64,000 bases of DNA from Galaxea fascicularis (Eukaryota; Cnidaria; Anthozoa; Scleractinia; Euphylliidae). A program made the translations under genes and the position numbers. Below, in pieces: positions 47,034 through 59,165 of the stretch (within the stretch, counting starts at the first letter, position 1; each line of letters starts with the position of its first letter). The notes below the pieces were generated by a model. The model made no database searches, had not been told where the DNA came from, and saw only the letters and a program-made list of their open reading frames with translations. The DNA lies in contig OX419345.1 of NCBI GenBank assembly GCA_948470475.1, forward strand, positions 17,403,739-17,467,738, in the 5' to 3' direction.

Positions 47034-47372
47034 CAGAGCAAAAATCAAGCAACTTTCTCACCTTTACAGTCATACACCAGAGTATCCCTTAAGGTAGGGT
47101 AAATTGAAGCGTATATGGGCAGGGATAACATGTTTCACCCCAGAAAATGTGCTTCTGTGCTCAATCTATATATGGCTCATTACTCTGAACAGAGTTATTG
47201 TGAGTGTAGCTGACTTTTGAATCCAAATTTTGGACAAGGATTGAGGCAACACTTGATATGGAGGGAAATAGCATGTAAACTACATATAAAAGGTTCATAA
47301 TGAATAGAAACATGCAAGGACTCACAAAAAACATTTGCCCACTACTACCCTAACAAACCCCAAGGAAAAGAG

Positions 47373-48097
47373 TCAATATGTATAGCGATAAACACAATCT
47401 GCGACATCTTGTTCTACTGGGTCATCTCGAGCTCGTGATGTTAGCACATAGGTGGGGACCTCTGGAGATATCCTTTCAGGAATACCAAATTTGTGATCTA
47501 AATGCCCAGATCCACAGATACCAAGAACACGTGTGTGTCCATTTGACTTTTGTACAATATTCATAACTGTGTAAGCAAATGCACTGTCCCTAAGCACCTG
47601 TGCTGGAAATATCTGACGATATTTGTCTACAACTTTGTTAAGATTTCCACTGATCAGTCCTTGGAAGTATCGATAATGATCCTCGGATCCATCAACATAA
47701 AATTCTTTTGGAGGTCCTCCAGTTTGCTCAATTTTCTCCAGAGCTTGGGTTTTCCCTTCATTAACAATCATCCTGCAAAATGGTTTTGAAACAAAACCAG
47801 CCTTAAGCTTGGCTCCCAGTGTTTTTGAAACCTCAAGAATGTATCCATAATGCTCCAATGAAAATCCCTCTGTTCCTTTGTATCTATTACTAAGTTCAGT
47901 CAATGAAATTTCATCGGCTAAATATGCATCAAGAAGAGGCTGCTGTTCATGATTAAACATCTCCATGACAACAGTGACACTGAACACACCCTTAGAATGA
48001 TCTGCAGAGAGAAGTTGTGTCTGTGTTACCATTCTCTCGAGGACACATAGTTGGGCCTTGAGGATTGCTGGCTGGTGATGCTGTTCACCAAATAACA
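47373..48097 (-). CDS. ChaN-like terminal exon
   Basis: The acceptor TTGTATCCTAG|TG opens 725 nt to TGA at 47373-47375. It includes FGEQHHQ, HYGYILEVSK, HYRYFQGLISGN and GSGHLDHKFGIPERI. There is no internal frame break. Confidence 0.75.
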
Positions 48098-48725
48098 CTA
48101 GGATACAAAACACAACTTACAGTCACCATCATTTCATATTTAAGAGGTAAAGAAGAATTGGCCCTCCAAGCTTAATTAATAATTGAGAAATCAACAGTTT
48201 GAAATTGTGTGCATTAAGATCTACCTCTTACTCTTTCTTTTCCATGCATAAGTATATGGACATTATGTGGAGGTGGTCCCACAGGGTCTGCACTGAGCAA
48301 TTCAGCTTCAAATTGCAGCTGCATATTTTGATTTGCTCTCAGTGTGGTTTGGCCGTTTCAAAAGATTTTTTGCTTTAACAGCCAAGCAATGCTTATACTT
48401 GTTTTCCTTTCTTTTTTTCTGGTTGTCTTTCTCTATTTCTTATCTCTAAAGGTTTCTTTTTTCTCTCTATCAGACAGTGCATCATTGGCCAGTTATTTAT
48501 AATACTTTCATGTGCTAATCATGATTAATCCTCATCAGGTTGAGATGGACAGGGGCACAATTAATCTACAATATACCACTTACCCACAGTTGCATTTTTT
48601 GCCTCTGACATCACTGTGTCAAAGTTCAATTTCAATTGTGGATTCTTCGCTGACTGAAAAACTAAAGACTTTGCAAGTCTCCTCAAATTTCCCCTGAGGG
48701 ATGAATTGAGATTTGTCCAGCCAGC
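47373..48725 (-). CDS. ChaN-like (haem-uptake Tiki superfamily) protein, last two exons
   Basis: Exons 48584-48725 and 47373-48097 are joined GTAAGT to TATCCTAG with matching phase (one base + two bases give Val). The product contains VVLFGEQHHQPAILKAQL, the N-terminal metal/haem-site-like motif of ChaN/DUF399 proteins. VTVVMEMF follows, corresponding to the (L)E-M-F segment, and LGICGSGHLDHKFGIPERI matches the G-x-G-H-x-x-x-x-G-I/V-P motif near the end. In bacteria ChaN is an iron-regulated haem-binding lipoprotein; eukaryotic relatives are poorly characterised, so the role here is unknown. The first exon visible is preceded by TTTTTGCAG, and upstream exons were not found. Codon phase and length (about 288 residues seen) fit a largely intact domain. 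Confidence 0.75.
48584..48725 (-). CDS. ChaN-like upstream exon
   Basis: 142 nt between TTGCAG|GCTGG and GTGG|GTAAGT encode AGWTNLNSSLRGNLRRLAKS and ...NATV. The phase joins the terminal exon. A second frame is open over part of it but ends before the donor. Confidence 0.6.
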
Positions 48726-49073
48726 CTGCAAAAAGTAAAGAATTAAGAAAATGGTAGTGTTGTATAAGTTTCTGATACGTAATAATAATTGCATTTTCTG
48801 GCCCCAACAAAAAACATTTTCCTGAGAAGCTAATAGCAATCTTAGGATAAGTTTACATTTTGTATCTCCGAGAGGTCATTTTACCTCATACAGTTTAAAT
48901 AACTGACTTCATGGCAAACTCAAACAGTTCACCTGGTGACCATCACCTCAAAAGTAGCCAGCAGGAGTGTTCCTGGATGGCTACTCTGCTGGACCATCAC
49001 TAAAAAATCCCTTGTCGAGTGCATGTGACAAAGGATTGTTGTGACCAAGCATAAACAGGACAACCCTAGAATG

Positions 49074-50047
49074 TTACAGCGCGAAGCGCGCTACCGTTTC
49101 CACCAGACCAAGATTTTTGATGAATTTCTGACACTTTTTTGACACTTTAGAAAAGAGCCCCGACATCAAAGTGGGCGGAGACAGTCTAGACATTGTGATT
49201 GATATGTGACGAAATACTTTTTAGTTCGTTTGCTTGTCGGCACGCAGCATGAAGTTCCAAGTGAAAGTTGAATACGGCAGGGATGAATTTGTCAAGTTTT
49301 ACGTTGAAGCAGACGTTGTCAATGGCATAGTTCTAAACTATTAGTTTTCTTCACTTGTGGAAAATATCAGACGAACCTGCGGTAGCTTGCGACATCACAC
49401 GTCCAGCACTCTGCGTGTTCGATACAAGGACGAAGATGGCGATTTTGTGAATCTAAACGAGGACGACACAGATAATTTTCAAGAGATGTTTGTTCGTGCT
49501 AGTTCAGTAGATAATAATTCTTAGAGTCAGTGAGCTAGATTCACCTTGTTCAACCGTTGTGCCTGGCAAGAAAAAGAAAGATTGAAAAAATATCATCCTC
49601 TGCAAGGGATACTGAACATAAGCTTGATCCTCGCTCATTGGAAAGAAGCTTTGCTGGCGCCACGATATCTACTGTCAAACCCAAACGATCACCTTGAACC
49701 TTGGTGGTTCAAATCTAGTATTCGCTCACGAACTAGAGAAGGGAGTGCTCTTCCATTATCGTATAAGCCGCCATTCGCGTTTACACGTAACTGTATGTTT
49801 GCTGTGGACAGAAAGTATAGATTTGTTATTTGAAATTGAATTACCAAGCTTGCAAAGGCTTCAGACATACTAGTTCATTCTTTTACTTATACTTACGAAT
49901 TTCTTGAAAATTCATTTACTAATCTTGAGTCCCATTTGCGCGTAAATTTCAAACTGTCTGAAAAACTCCGCCCCTCAATCAAAAAAGTGTCAGAAAAGTG
50001 TCAAAAATCTTTGTCTGGTGGAAACGGTAGCGCGCTTCGCGCTGTAA
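49074..50047 (+). mobile_element. TIR element carrying a PB1-domain frame
   Basis: The ends TTACAGCGCGAAGCGCGCTA and its inverse continue through CCGTTTCCACCAGAC and a looser 'tgacactttttga' block, about 75 bp in all. The element is 974 bp. It encloses the PB1 pseudogene at 49249 and a further broken frame to about 49833, but no transposase motif. The extreme ends are self-complementary (GCGCG-CGCGC). No certain target duplication was found. Confidence 0.7.
49249..49524 (+). pseudogene. PB1-domain protein fragment inside TIR element
   Basis: From ATG, 92 codons read MKFQVKVEYGRDEFVKFYVE ... FSSLVENIRRTCGSL ... LRVRYKDEDGDFVNLNEDD and TDNFQEMF. This is a whole PB1 fold in order: first strand with Lys, helix, and an OPCA-like acidic loop YKDEDGDFVNLNEDD. 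PB1 domains mediate hetero- and homodimer scaffolding, as in p62 and PKC zeta. One in-frame TAG (49342-49344) interrupts it after 31 codons, and the downstream frame 49546-49833 is shifted. The donor gene is not identified. Confidence 0.65.
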
Positions 50048-50194
50048 AGGTAACTTTGGTCCACCCCATTTTCATAGATAGTTGGTTCGGTGTGTACAAG
50101 TCTATCAGTTCTGACCACCTCAAACAAAACTATGAGACTGGTTCTTTAATCAGACCATGACAGGTCATGCTTGACTTATTATGTGACATCGTAA

Positions 50195-50886
50195 TGCACC
50201 TATCAATGTTAGTCCTGAGAGAGGAGGGGGGATACAGGATGGAGTGGGGACTTTGATCGACATTTCACACCCAGATGGGGAATTTTGACAAACATTGAAA
50301 AGAATGTTGGCCCCAGGGTGGGGAAGTTTGACCAAACTCGAAAACTGAAGAAATATTCATCAAAGACCATTTCCTGAGCTTGGACTAAAACACATGTTGT
50401 GATGCTGCCTTCTTGAAGACCGAAGGAGCATGGATATGAGTGACTCGCCACCTTGAAAATACCCAGTCCCCATGAGGCACAAAGAAAATGGAGGAACGAA
50501 AGGTGAGAAAAATCTGCCCAATCTTTTGTTTTTATAGACCATCTGCCAGTTTCTTTAAGTGTTGACTTCTTTGTTTGGAAAGAAATTCTTCCCACAGTTT
50601 TCAATAAATGTTTCTCATACAATCAGATATTCTGCTCATTCATGAGTTTGCGTATGGTTCATCAGGCTCTTGTTGAATGCGGCCAAAATCAAAAGATTTT
50701 GCCCTTTGGTGAAACTGTGCTTCTTATGGCAGTGCCAGATAAGAAAAAGGTCAAAGCTCGCTCAGTCCCTACCGTGTTGAGATTTTGCCCAAGGGTTGGG
50801 AGGTTTGCACTTTGGATCAAAGTCCCCACCCCATCCCGTATCCCCCCCCCCCCTACCATCCCTCGGGACTAACATTGATAGATGCA
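50195..50886. mobile_element. TIR element with TAA target duplication (PIF/Harbinger type)
   Basis: The ends TGCACCTATCAATGTTAG and (inverted) TGCATCTATCAATGTTAG are flanked by TAA at 50192-50194 and 50887-50889. Symmetry continues inwards (ggatac.ggatgg.gtggggactttgat). The interior has broken frames only (e.g. 50642-50872), with no recognised transposase. Confidence 0.75.
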
Positions 50887-51200
50887 TAACAATAGTAACC
50901 AAAAACAGAGCAACTATACAAAATCACTTTATTTTAACTTATTTTACAATCGATCTTCAGCCATGAGCCTGGAGGGGTTGTTATCTCACTCACGCATTTT
51001 ACATGTAGCATCAATCATTCATTCCTTGGGTATTATTATTTAACTAATTTCTGATTTGATTTTATGTGCACCTTCAAAAATTACGACCAGTTGCAAAATT
51101 GTTGAAACACTCCAAATAAAAAACAGCTGTTGGTAATAATATATCGTACTTGTGAGATAATACAAGTAAAACACACACACCCTACCTCCCACCTTGAAAG

Positions 51201-51409
51201 AGGGTCCCCTGTACTTTTTTCGTGAAACGTGATTGGGACTATTTTTTTCTCGTGAAATGTGACTTAGGTTTATTTGTTCATTCGTGATTCGTGATTGCCG
51301 ATATTTGCTTTATCGTGAACGTGAACGAATTTTGGGAATTATCCGTGACGCATGAACAGTCTCAATATTTTTACGTGAATGCATTTTCCAAAGTGGTATA
51401 GGGGACCCT
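51201..51409. mobile_element. 209-bp hAT-like MITE with 8-bp target duplication
   Basis: AGGGTCCCCT and its inverse AGGGGACCCT form the ends, directly flanked by CTTGAAAG at 51193-51200 and 51410-51417. An 8-bp duplication is the hAT signature. The interior has repeated 'cgtgattcgtgattg'-like motifs also found near 46010-46075. Confidence 0.85.
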
Positions 51410-51844
51410 CTTGAAAGTAATCTTCATTCAAGTTTCGTGTAGGTTATGTTAGACTGCTAGCAACTTTGCTAAGATGGGGAGGCTGTTGGAAAGCATAACA
51501 TCATGGAGACATCATTAAAGCCCAAACAAGATACAGCGCTTCAAGTATTTTTGCAACTGGTTGTGTGCAGCAACATACATGTGTATGAACTTACGAGTAA
51601 TTAATTCGAGCGCCGTTTGTGTTCTCTTTATGCACTTACCATACAGTCTTCGTGTAAATCGCGAATGAAGTTCATTGAACCTTCAAATAATAATGCGAGG
51701 ACCTTTCTTCTCGACGCTGAAAAGCCCAAGGAATAAGCCAATAAAATCGTGTGTGCTACCAAAACCAAAACAAACACTTTTCGAACTGGCTTTGTAACCG
51801 CACAAGATTGTTCCTAGTGACGTCACAAGATTGTTCAACTGTAA

Positions 51845-53122
51845 GGGTGCTTTCAATTATGCCAAAGATTCCGGAAATTTCGGTCGGAAATCAAATGGAA
51901 AGGTCCGTTTCGGTTTCTTCTGACCGGAATATTCGGGATCACCTCTGGAGGTGGTCCTGATATTCCGGTCGGAATATTCCGACCGAAATTTACCGTTCCA
52001 TTTACCGAGTTTCTTGTTCCCAATACCGCTCTTCTGTCAGTTGCTCGACCATCATGGCCGACAGGGCGAGTATGCAATCTTCTTCTTGTTATCAATGCTC
52101 AATTTGTGGATAAACAACGACAGATTTATCAGAGTTATTAATGCATTCTTGTTCGGCGATGACTGGTATGTGTCTGCATAGCGTTGATACAAAAACATGT
52201 TGAAAAGTTTGTTGTTTCATGTTATTAGTGCATTTTACCGCGTTTTTGTTTTTCAATGGTTCAAAAGTCGGGGTTGATCCTTTGGGAAGGTCAGGAGGTA
52301 TACGTTTTCTACCTCTATTACTAAGCGGAATTCGTCCTGCGTTAAGTACTTCCCGACAGAGCTCTTCAAATGTGGCTTGAGTTAGTCAACAATGGCTTTG
52401 AAATTCGCATAAACTATACAGCGGAACTGTAGCCTGAAAATAGCCGAGTACACGATTCAGATCGCGTCGCATAAAGCTAAATGCAGCACCTAAGAGTAAC
52501 AACTCATCGGACTCTTCAACAAGCTCATTAAAGATTTCGGATTCTTCGGAATCTTCACCAAAGAGCACAACACTCAAGTCCTCAGGGGCACCCAACGAGA
52601 ATATAGTTCAAAACTACTTAAACATAGCATTGTTAAACTTATTTTGGTATTTAAACAGTAGATATAGGCATATTTTTATCCCCTAAAAAATTTTCATCTG
52701 TTGGTTCGGATTTCCTAGCTGAAAGTCTAGTGATCCGAAAATTATAGGGATCAAAACTCACCTTTTCGAAAATTTCAGCCAGAAAAAAGGCTCCCGAAAA
52801 TTCTAGGTGACGTTTTAACGGTAAAAATCCGTTAAAAATGGGCAATTATAGTAGTTTTTAGATGTTCGAAAATCTTAGGAGAGGCAGGCAAGCAAGAAAT
52901 TTTACAACAAATGTTTCGAAAATTCTAGATGTCAAATCGTCTTCCGAACAGATATTTTCCGAAAATTGTCGTTGGGTGCCCCTGAGTCCTCCATCTTTGT
53001 TTTGCAAAGTACCGCGCGTGGGAATGGGCAATAGGTTTCGTCGATCGGAATGTGTCGTTCCATTTTTCGGCGGTTGGTCCTGAGTTCTCTGACCGGTCAG
53101 TTTTGAATAATGGAAAGCACCC
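51845..53122 (-). mobile_element. 1.28-kb PIF/Harbinger-like element with TAA duplication
   Basis: The ends GGGTGCTTTC and GAAAGCACCC are flanked by TAA (51842-51844 and 53123-53125). Sub-terminal regions hold repeated 'ttccgaccgaaat' and 'ggtcctga.tt' motifs in inverted orientation. The - strand frame 52386-52595 includes EDSEESEIFNELVEESDELL and LLLGAAFSFMRRDLNRV, resembling the acidic then Leu/Arg-rich N-terminus of Harbinger-type transposases. No catalytic part is left. Confidence 0.7.
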
Positions 53123-53329
53123 TAAATAAACCTCTTTCTTCACTTTTCGTTTGAAGATTTGATGTGCACAGTATGTGTTAATATTAAATATGTATAAATT
53201 GGTAGGCATCGCGTGTCTTTGTTTGCTGTGTGAATGCATGACTTCCGCTAAAGCAGTTTTCCTAAATCGAAAAAAGTTATCTGCAGTTTACCATAGAAGG
53301 CAAGTTTTCTTGACTGTATGTGGCTTGAT

Positions 53330-54060
53330 GGAGGCTGCAGCAAGCGCAGTGAGCGCGATCCCGCTAGGGAGGTCCGGAGGGATGCCCTTCCCCCCCCCCC
53401 CCACTTCCGCAGATTTTTTTTTTAAAATCTGAGTTCTCTGAGACAATTTTTACTTCAAAATGTAAAACTACCTCAGTAAAAAAACTAACATTTGGTTGCT
53501 AATGTGACGTGATTTGCAGAATTTGAAGCACTCAATGTAAATTTCAAAACAAACTAGATTTTATATATATTCTAAACATTGTTAACCGTATGATTTACAG
53601 GTAGGCTGGAGATTATGCTTACGTGGCTGCGGGAGAGCTGGAGATCTTGCCATCTAAATATAGCTTACAACTGACCGCCACTATTGACGCAACCAGTTTC
53701 CTGAGAGAAAATCAAAGTGCACGAAATTGCCAAATAAGGATAAACCTGTCACTGATTTTGCAACAACAAAGTAGTCAGTACTGAAAAACAATTGAATTTT
53801 AAAGTCGTTTTTTTTTTCGTTTGCCCAACTGACACGTTTGACATGTAGACACAGGTACAGTGCAATCAGGCAAAATTTTACAACGACAATTGATTGCTTA
53901 GGTAGTAGGTTTTACTGAAGATCGTCAATAATACAATAGAAATACTGTATGAATAACGTTTCATCTATTTTAAACCGCAATAATTCCGTTCCAATCATAT
54001 GTTACAGGAAGCGCCCTACTCTTTTGTCTCCCGACTGTGGTTATGACGGCTCCTTAAGTA
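53330..54060. other. Stretch with no recognised gene
   Basis: A poly-C run is at 53390-53401. The preceding 'gcgatcccgctagggaggtc' looks like a transposon end but has no partner in the window. Confidence 0.35.
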
Positions 54061-54119
54061 TACTTCTTTTAAAAAAAGTGATTAATTTTTTTTTTTAAAT
54101 AACAGTCGTTTGACGGTTT

Positions 54120-54960
54120 ATGGCAAGTATTTATTGAAAGTTCGCTACCGATAAATAGCATTGTGTTTCTGAAAGCAACATCGCTTGTTTTGTTTTGGTG
54201 TTGGAAGCTTGACATCTGTCCTAACACTTTACTTCTGAAAGGCTTCTCTGGATCCAATTGTGTGAGTAGTTTCGCAATTCTCTCATTTTTTTACTGTTTA
54301 ATGTTTCTTTTTAAGTCTTTCCTCCGACTCAATGTAACTCGCTTTACCTTTATTGCTCTCAATCTTGCAGTGTTATTTTTCATTGTGTTAATCCTTTTCA
54401 ACTTAAAGTTAACTAGCAACACACGTTTTCAAACGACTTCGGACCATATCAGCACTTTGATTCCAATTGAGTGTGATTTGACTTTATAATACAAAGTACG
54501 CAAGGAACCAATCAGTAGTTGGAAACAATATATTCCCTTTTACTGAGAGATTCTTGCAACAAGTACGACTCTTAGATTTGGTCTGCAGTCAAAAATCAAA
54601 TTACGAAGTTCGCCTAAGTCCCTTCGTCAAAAATGATCTGATTTGAAGCCAAAATTGTGTCGGCCTTTGTCGTCTTGTTGCAAAGAAACGGGCACGTTGA
54701 CCTCTTTCTTAATTGGTGTTATTCACTTTTAATAGGTACGAGAAGAACATATTTTAAGGAGAGAGAAAATTGGCAGAAATTGTAAAATTTGTATATAAAT
54801 GACGTGAAACTCTGCATTTGGAACCAGGGAGGAGTATACACTATGATGACGTAGCGGTTCTGAATCCCTGAATTCCTCAGTTACGTTATTGCCAAGAGCA
54901 AGATAGAGCAATATAGAATCACTTTTATAGGCTAGACAAACAAATAGGCTCTCGGTTTCA
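54120..54960. repeat. Segmental duplication, copy 1 (copy 2 57118-58300)
   Basis: 54120-54560 matches 57118-57600 ('acatcgcttgttttg', 'ttctctggatccaatt', 'gtgagtagtt', 'aaagttaactagcaacac'). 54560-54790 matches 57720-58200 ('atttgaagccaaaattgt', 'gtcgtcttgttg.aaagaaac', 'attggtgttattc'). Copies differ by indels and many substitutions. Copy 2 has a ~170-bp insertion near 57290-57460. Confidence 0.65.
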
Positions 54961-57863
54961 GTAATATTCATAGTTTTGGCTATATAATAACATTTTTTCC
55001 GGTTTTATTTGTTTCGAACATTTCTCTTGCAACTAAGTAAAAAACACAATTACCCCATCTTTTTTAGTATTGCATTTTGTCAATGTCCCATGCATGGCTA
55101 GTCATTGTGACAAGTTTAAGTGACAAAGTATGGATAGTATACATGCTTCCTGAGGGAATAACCTTAAAAAGGCCCTTGGAGCGCGATCGCGAATTAAACA
55201 AGTTTACAGTCACGCACTGGGAAAAAATTTTGGTCTAGTCCTCTCGAATAGATTTTTTTGGTTCCCACGAAGGCAGGGGCTTATATATACGCAACGTACG
55301 CACGTGCGTACATCCTGAAAACAAAAACATATTAATTTGTTCAATATATAATCAATGGCGAAAAGCGTCTTTGATAATTAAATCGACAAGTTTTATGGAG
55401 TTCTTCGATCTCGTTACGTTGTTGTGATTTGACGTACGAACAACGTAAGCCAGTTGCTATACTCGGCGTTTTGTCATGTTTTGATTAATTACACTCTTCT
55501 CTGGAAAACGTGGGAAATAATGGCATTCCGAGCTCCTAAAAATAAACAATTTCCCGGGGGGACATGCTTCCAGGGCCACCAGCAGCTGGCGCCTTCGGAG
55601 TTCGATGGTGTACGTGCTGCGTACTTCGTGAAAAGTGCACGCTACGCCCCTGGAAGGGTATTTATTTGTCCCCGCGACCGTTCCCTGAAACATTCCACGC
55701 GTGTGTCAACAAAAATGTGTTTATTTTTACGGGACTTCGAACTCAGCAATTAAGTATATTGGTACAAATTAAGAAGAATTGCAATGACATTCTGAACGGT
55801 TATGTGTTTTTGCAACAGGGTTTGGGTTTTCGAAAGCTGTGAACACTAATCCATGATCAATATTCGACAGAGGTTTCATATCAGGAAAAAGACTGAATAG
55901 TCAAAATTAAAAGGCGAAACGTTTTTGGGGATACCGTTTTTGAACAGTCATATTGGAAACTGCCGGATCAAAGTTCACACTAACCCTGGATTAGCGTAAC
56001 CGTCTTTTGAAACAAATGGACCCTGGAAGATAAACTATATTGCTGCATACGAATTTGCTGACACATTTCCGAGGCTACCTTATTGAGTCTTGCGGTTGGT
56101 TTCGCTTTTTTGTTTTACCAAGCTAAGTGACAACAAATATTTGGTTTCGTCTGTGACTGTCCCCACCTGCGTTGTTGTGGACGCACATTTTTTTTTTTTT
56201 AGTTTAATTGTCAGCAGTCTGTGGTGTCGGTTTATATATGGACCCGGCTATTGAAAACAAGTCCTTCACTGGTCGATATTTCGAGTGTATGCCTCTCTCA
56301 CTTGTGATCAGCATACACAAGCATCTCTGCAAAGGTTATGCTGGGACTTTTTCAACCCAGTTCTGCGACAACGCGGCCAAAATTTAACTTAATAAAATAC
56401 AAAAGAGAAGTGTGCAGTTACATGATCTCGTCCGTGGAATGGTATTCGTAGGTTGTATAATTAAAAGAAAAGGAAGTCGAACATCCTGTCAGAGCCGGAG
56501 CCGATTATGGTTTAATTTAAAGTTAAAGATAACTTATGATTCAAGCAGAGTCATCTTTATACTTCTTCAAAGCCTCTCAGTGATTTTCATTTTCCAGAAA
56601 GTTAATTTTTCATCTGGAAAAAAAAGTTCACAGAGACCCAATAAATGGAAATTTTAAAGAAGCCTCCTCCACACTATGACAATCTAACAACAACAGAAAA
56701 TTGAGGACCAGATAAAGTTTCCGGTTCAAACAATATTCCTGACGTTAAACAAATAGTTTTTGTTTTTCCTTAACCGATTTTAAGTATTTGTTTTTACACG
56801 GAACCAATTTTTGTGTATTGTTGTCAGTTTAATCAGACAGTGAACCGTCTTTACCGTCAAGCGAGCAGTCAGCAAGGCTTCTCTGAATTCTCATTATTTG
56901 ACTTGGCAAGTTGTTCAGCAACCAGGTAAAAGCTCTGATCATGTTGTATTAATTTTAATTATGGCGACCACTGAAATGACAGCTCATCACTCTCAAACTG
57001 ATGCTTCATATGACGTCAGAATAACTGCGCACTTGGTACTACGCAGATCTGCCTACGCATTTTAGTATTTTGGTAGTAGGTATATTTCTTTTATTTTTTT
57101 AAATAAAAGCCTTTTGTTCATGGCGGGTATTTATTGAAATTTCGATTTGGTACCGATAAAGAACAATAACCTGAAAACAACATCGCTCGTTTTGCTTTGG
57201 TTTTCGTTGGAATCTGGACTTCTTTCCTCAGTTTACTCCTCAAAGGGTTCTCTGGATCCAATTCAGACTGTGAGTAGTTTTTTTCATATCTTTTTGGAAG
57301 ATTGTTTCAGAAATTGTATATATGCGGAATTTTTATTCATGAACCTCAACTTGAAAATGACCGTGGAGCTGTCGAAACGTCGTTGTCATTTTTTATTGCT
57401 CGTTTTTATAACCAGATGTTTTAGTAAGAACTTATTACTTCTTTTTGGAAGCCTGTTTTAATTCTTCCCTCAGACTCGATGTAGTCTCTTTTCCTTTCTT
57501 TCTCTCAATTCCAGTTTTATTTCTCATTTCGTTTTTAAATTAAAGTTAATTAGCAACACGGTGCAAAGTTTTCAAAGAGCTCTGAACTATGTCAGCACTG
57601 TACTTTCCTATGTTTTTTTTTTTATTTTTCGTGTAATTTCTTTTCAAAGAAGTCGCTGTTACAATTAACTATATACAACGTAGGCTGAGTGAACCAATCA
57701 ATAGTTGAAACAAAGATTTCAGAGATTCTTGTTAAAAAGTCCGACTCTTAAATTTGAAATGTTTTTAAATAGTATCATTCCAGAGTTTAGCATCATTGAA
57801 ACGAAATATTAAATTTGTCATAATTAGTCCTAGCTTTAGGTATATAATATGACTTTCTTGAGA

Positions 57864-58140
57864 CTAGTCTATACTGCCATATTGATGTTTTTTGTCAATG
57901 CCGGCCTCTGAAGACAGGCGACAAATGCCGCAGTTTGTCTGATCCAAACGTTTTTTCTGATGATCCAAACAGTTGTTGGTGTACAGCCAAATCTCGGAGT
58001 TCTCCTTAGTTCCTTCGTCGAAAAAGATCCGATTTGAAGCCAAAATTGTCCCTTTGTCGTCTTGTTGTAAAGAAACGAGCACGGTGAATCTCTTCTTTAT
58101 TGGTGTTATTCCGAAGAATACTGAAAGACGAGGTTCTGTT
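57864..58140 (-). other. Open frame in duplicated segment, unidentified
   Basis: The - strand frame includes GITPIKKRFTVLVSLQQDDK, then GTILASNRIFFDEGTKENSE, ending SSEAGIDKKHQYGSID. The 54.6-kb copy shares ITPIKK and VSLQQDDKG but is broken by a 5-base insertion and stops. Differences between the copies are mostly amino-acid changing, so there is no sign of constraint. It could be a decayed gene or chance. Confidence 0.2.
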
Positions 58141-59014
58141 TCACCGTGATAAGTACAAGAACAACATATTGTAAGGAGAGAAAAGGGTGGATAGCAGAAG
58201 TTGTAAAATACACCCTTCATATAGCACTTGGTACTACACAGATCTACCTCACTCCAGTACACATTCGGATTTTCATATATTCCCTCGACAAGCATAACAT
58301 TGTCAAAACTTTCTCTTTCATGATGAATTAGTTAATTATAAAATGTCACAAATACAGCGGAAGTGCGGCCTGATCTAGATACCACAACGTGAGCAAAAAT
58401 ATTATACAAAGAACAATTCAATTACAAAGAAAACAGAACATGAAGAAAATTAGTGAATATTTACCTTAAAAGTGCGGGCTATGCAACTATTGTAAAATTT
58501 AACAGCGAGCCGTACACGACGTGTTTTCAAGTTACCGTATCGTTGCTCAGTGCAAAACTACGTCTGTTAACAAGTATCTATATATTGTAGCATTTGTTTG
58601 TTTAAGTGATACTAGTCAGTTAAAAAGCACTTAACGATCAAAACATCGACACTGATCTACAATTTTGACAAGAAGAGTGGTGGGATATAAAATCTCGCAG
58701 AGCAAGCCCACTCCTATACATGTATAGCAAACTTGATTCGAAAAAAGGTATAATTCCGGGTCAAATCCAACAAAAATGGCGAGGCGATTGCAATGTAAAA
58801 GGCGATAAACCTTTCCACACGAAGCGGGAAACAAAGTATTGATTGTTTATAAGCGTCTTTGACTGGTGTTGACACCCCGATTAAATACCTTATTTGGCGT
58901 TGACATGTCAGTTGTTATATCCTTTCTCATTAAATTCACATTTCCGGAAATTACAATCGGACGTGCTAAGTACTTCTGACTGATTGCGTTCGCTTGTTTG
59001 AGTTCTTTTGTTTA

Positions 59015-59165
59015 TTTTAAGAAAGAAAACGACATTTTTTAAATATAACTTGTTTCCGCAGCAGTTCACTGCCATCGTCCCACATCGTCCATCGTACAAC
59101 TGACGATGGCAGAAGAACTGTCGAAAAATGTTTTCTTTAAAAAATATCGTTTGCTTTCTTAAAAC
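59015..59165. repeat. Imperfect hairpin, possible Penelope-type trailer
   Basis: 'ttttaagaaagaaaacgac' and inverted 'tttgctttcttaaaa' bracket two mirrored 'acgatggcag'/'ctgccatcgt' blocks and 'agaactgtcgaaaaatg'. The layout recalls Penelope-like terminal regions, but no coding part is present. Confidence 0.4.

Noticed and set aside
49700..49730. B-box-like GGTTCAAATC as a tRNA gene
   Set aside because: No A box, acceptor stem or cloverleaf could be formed around it.
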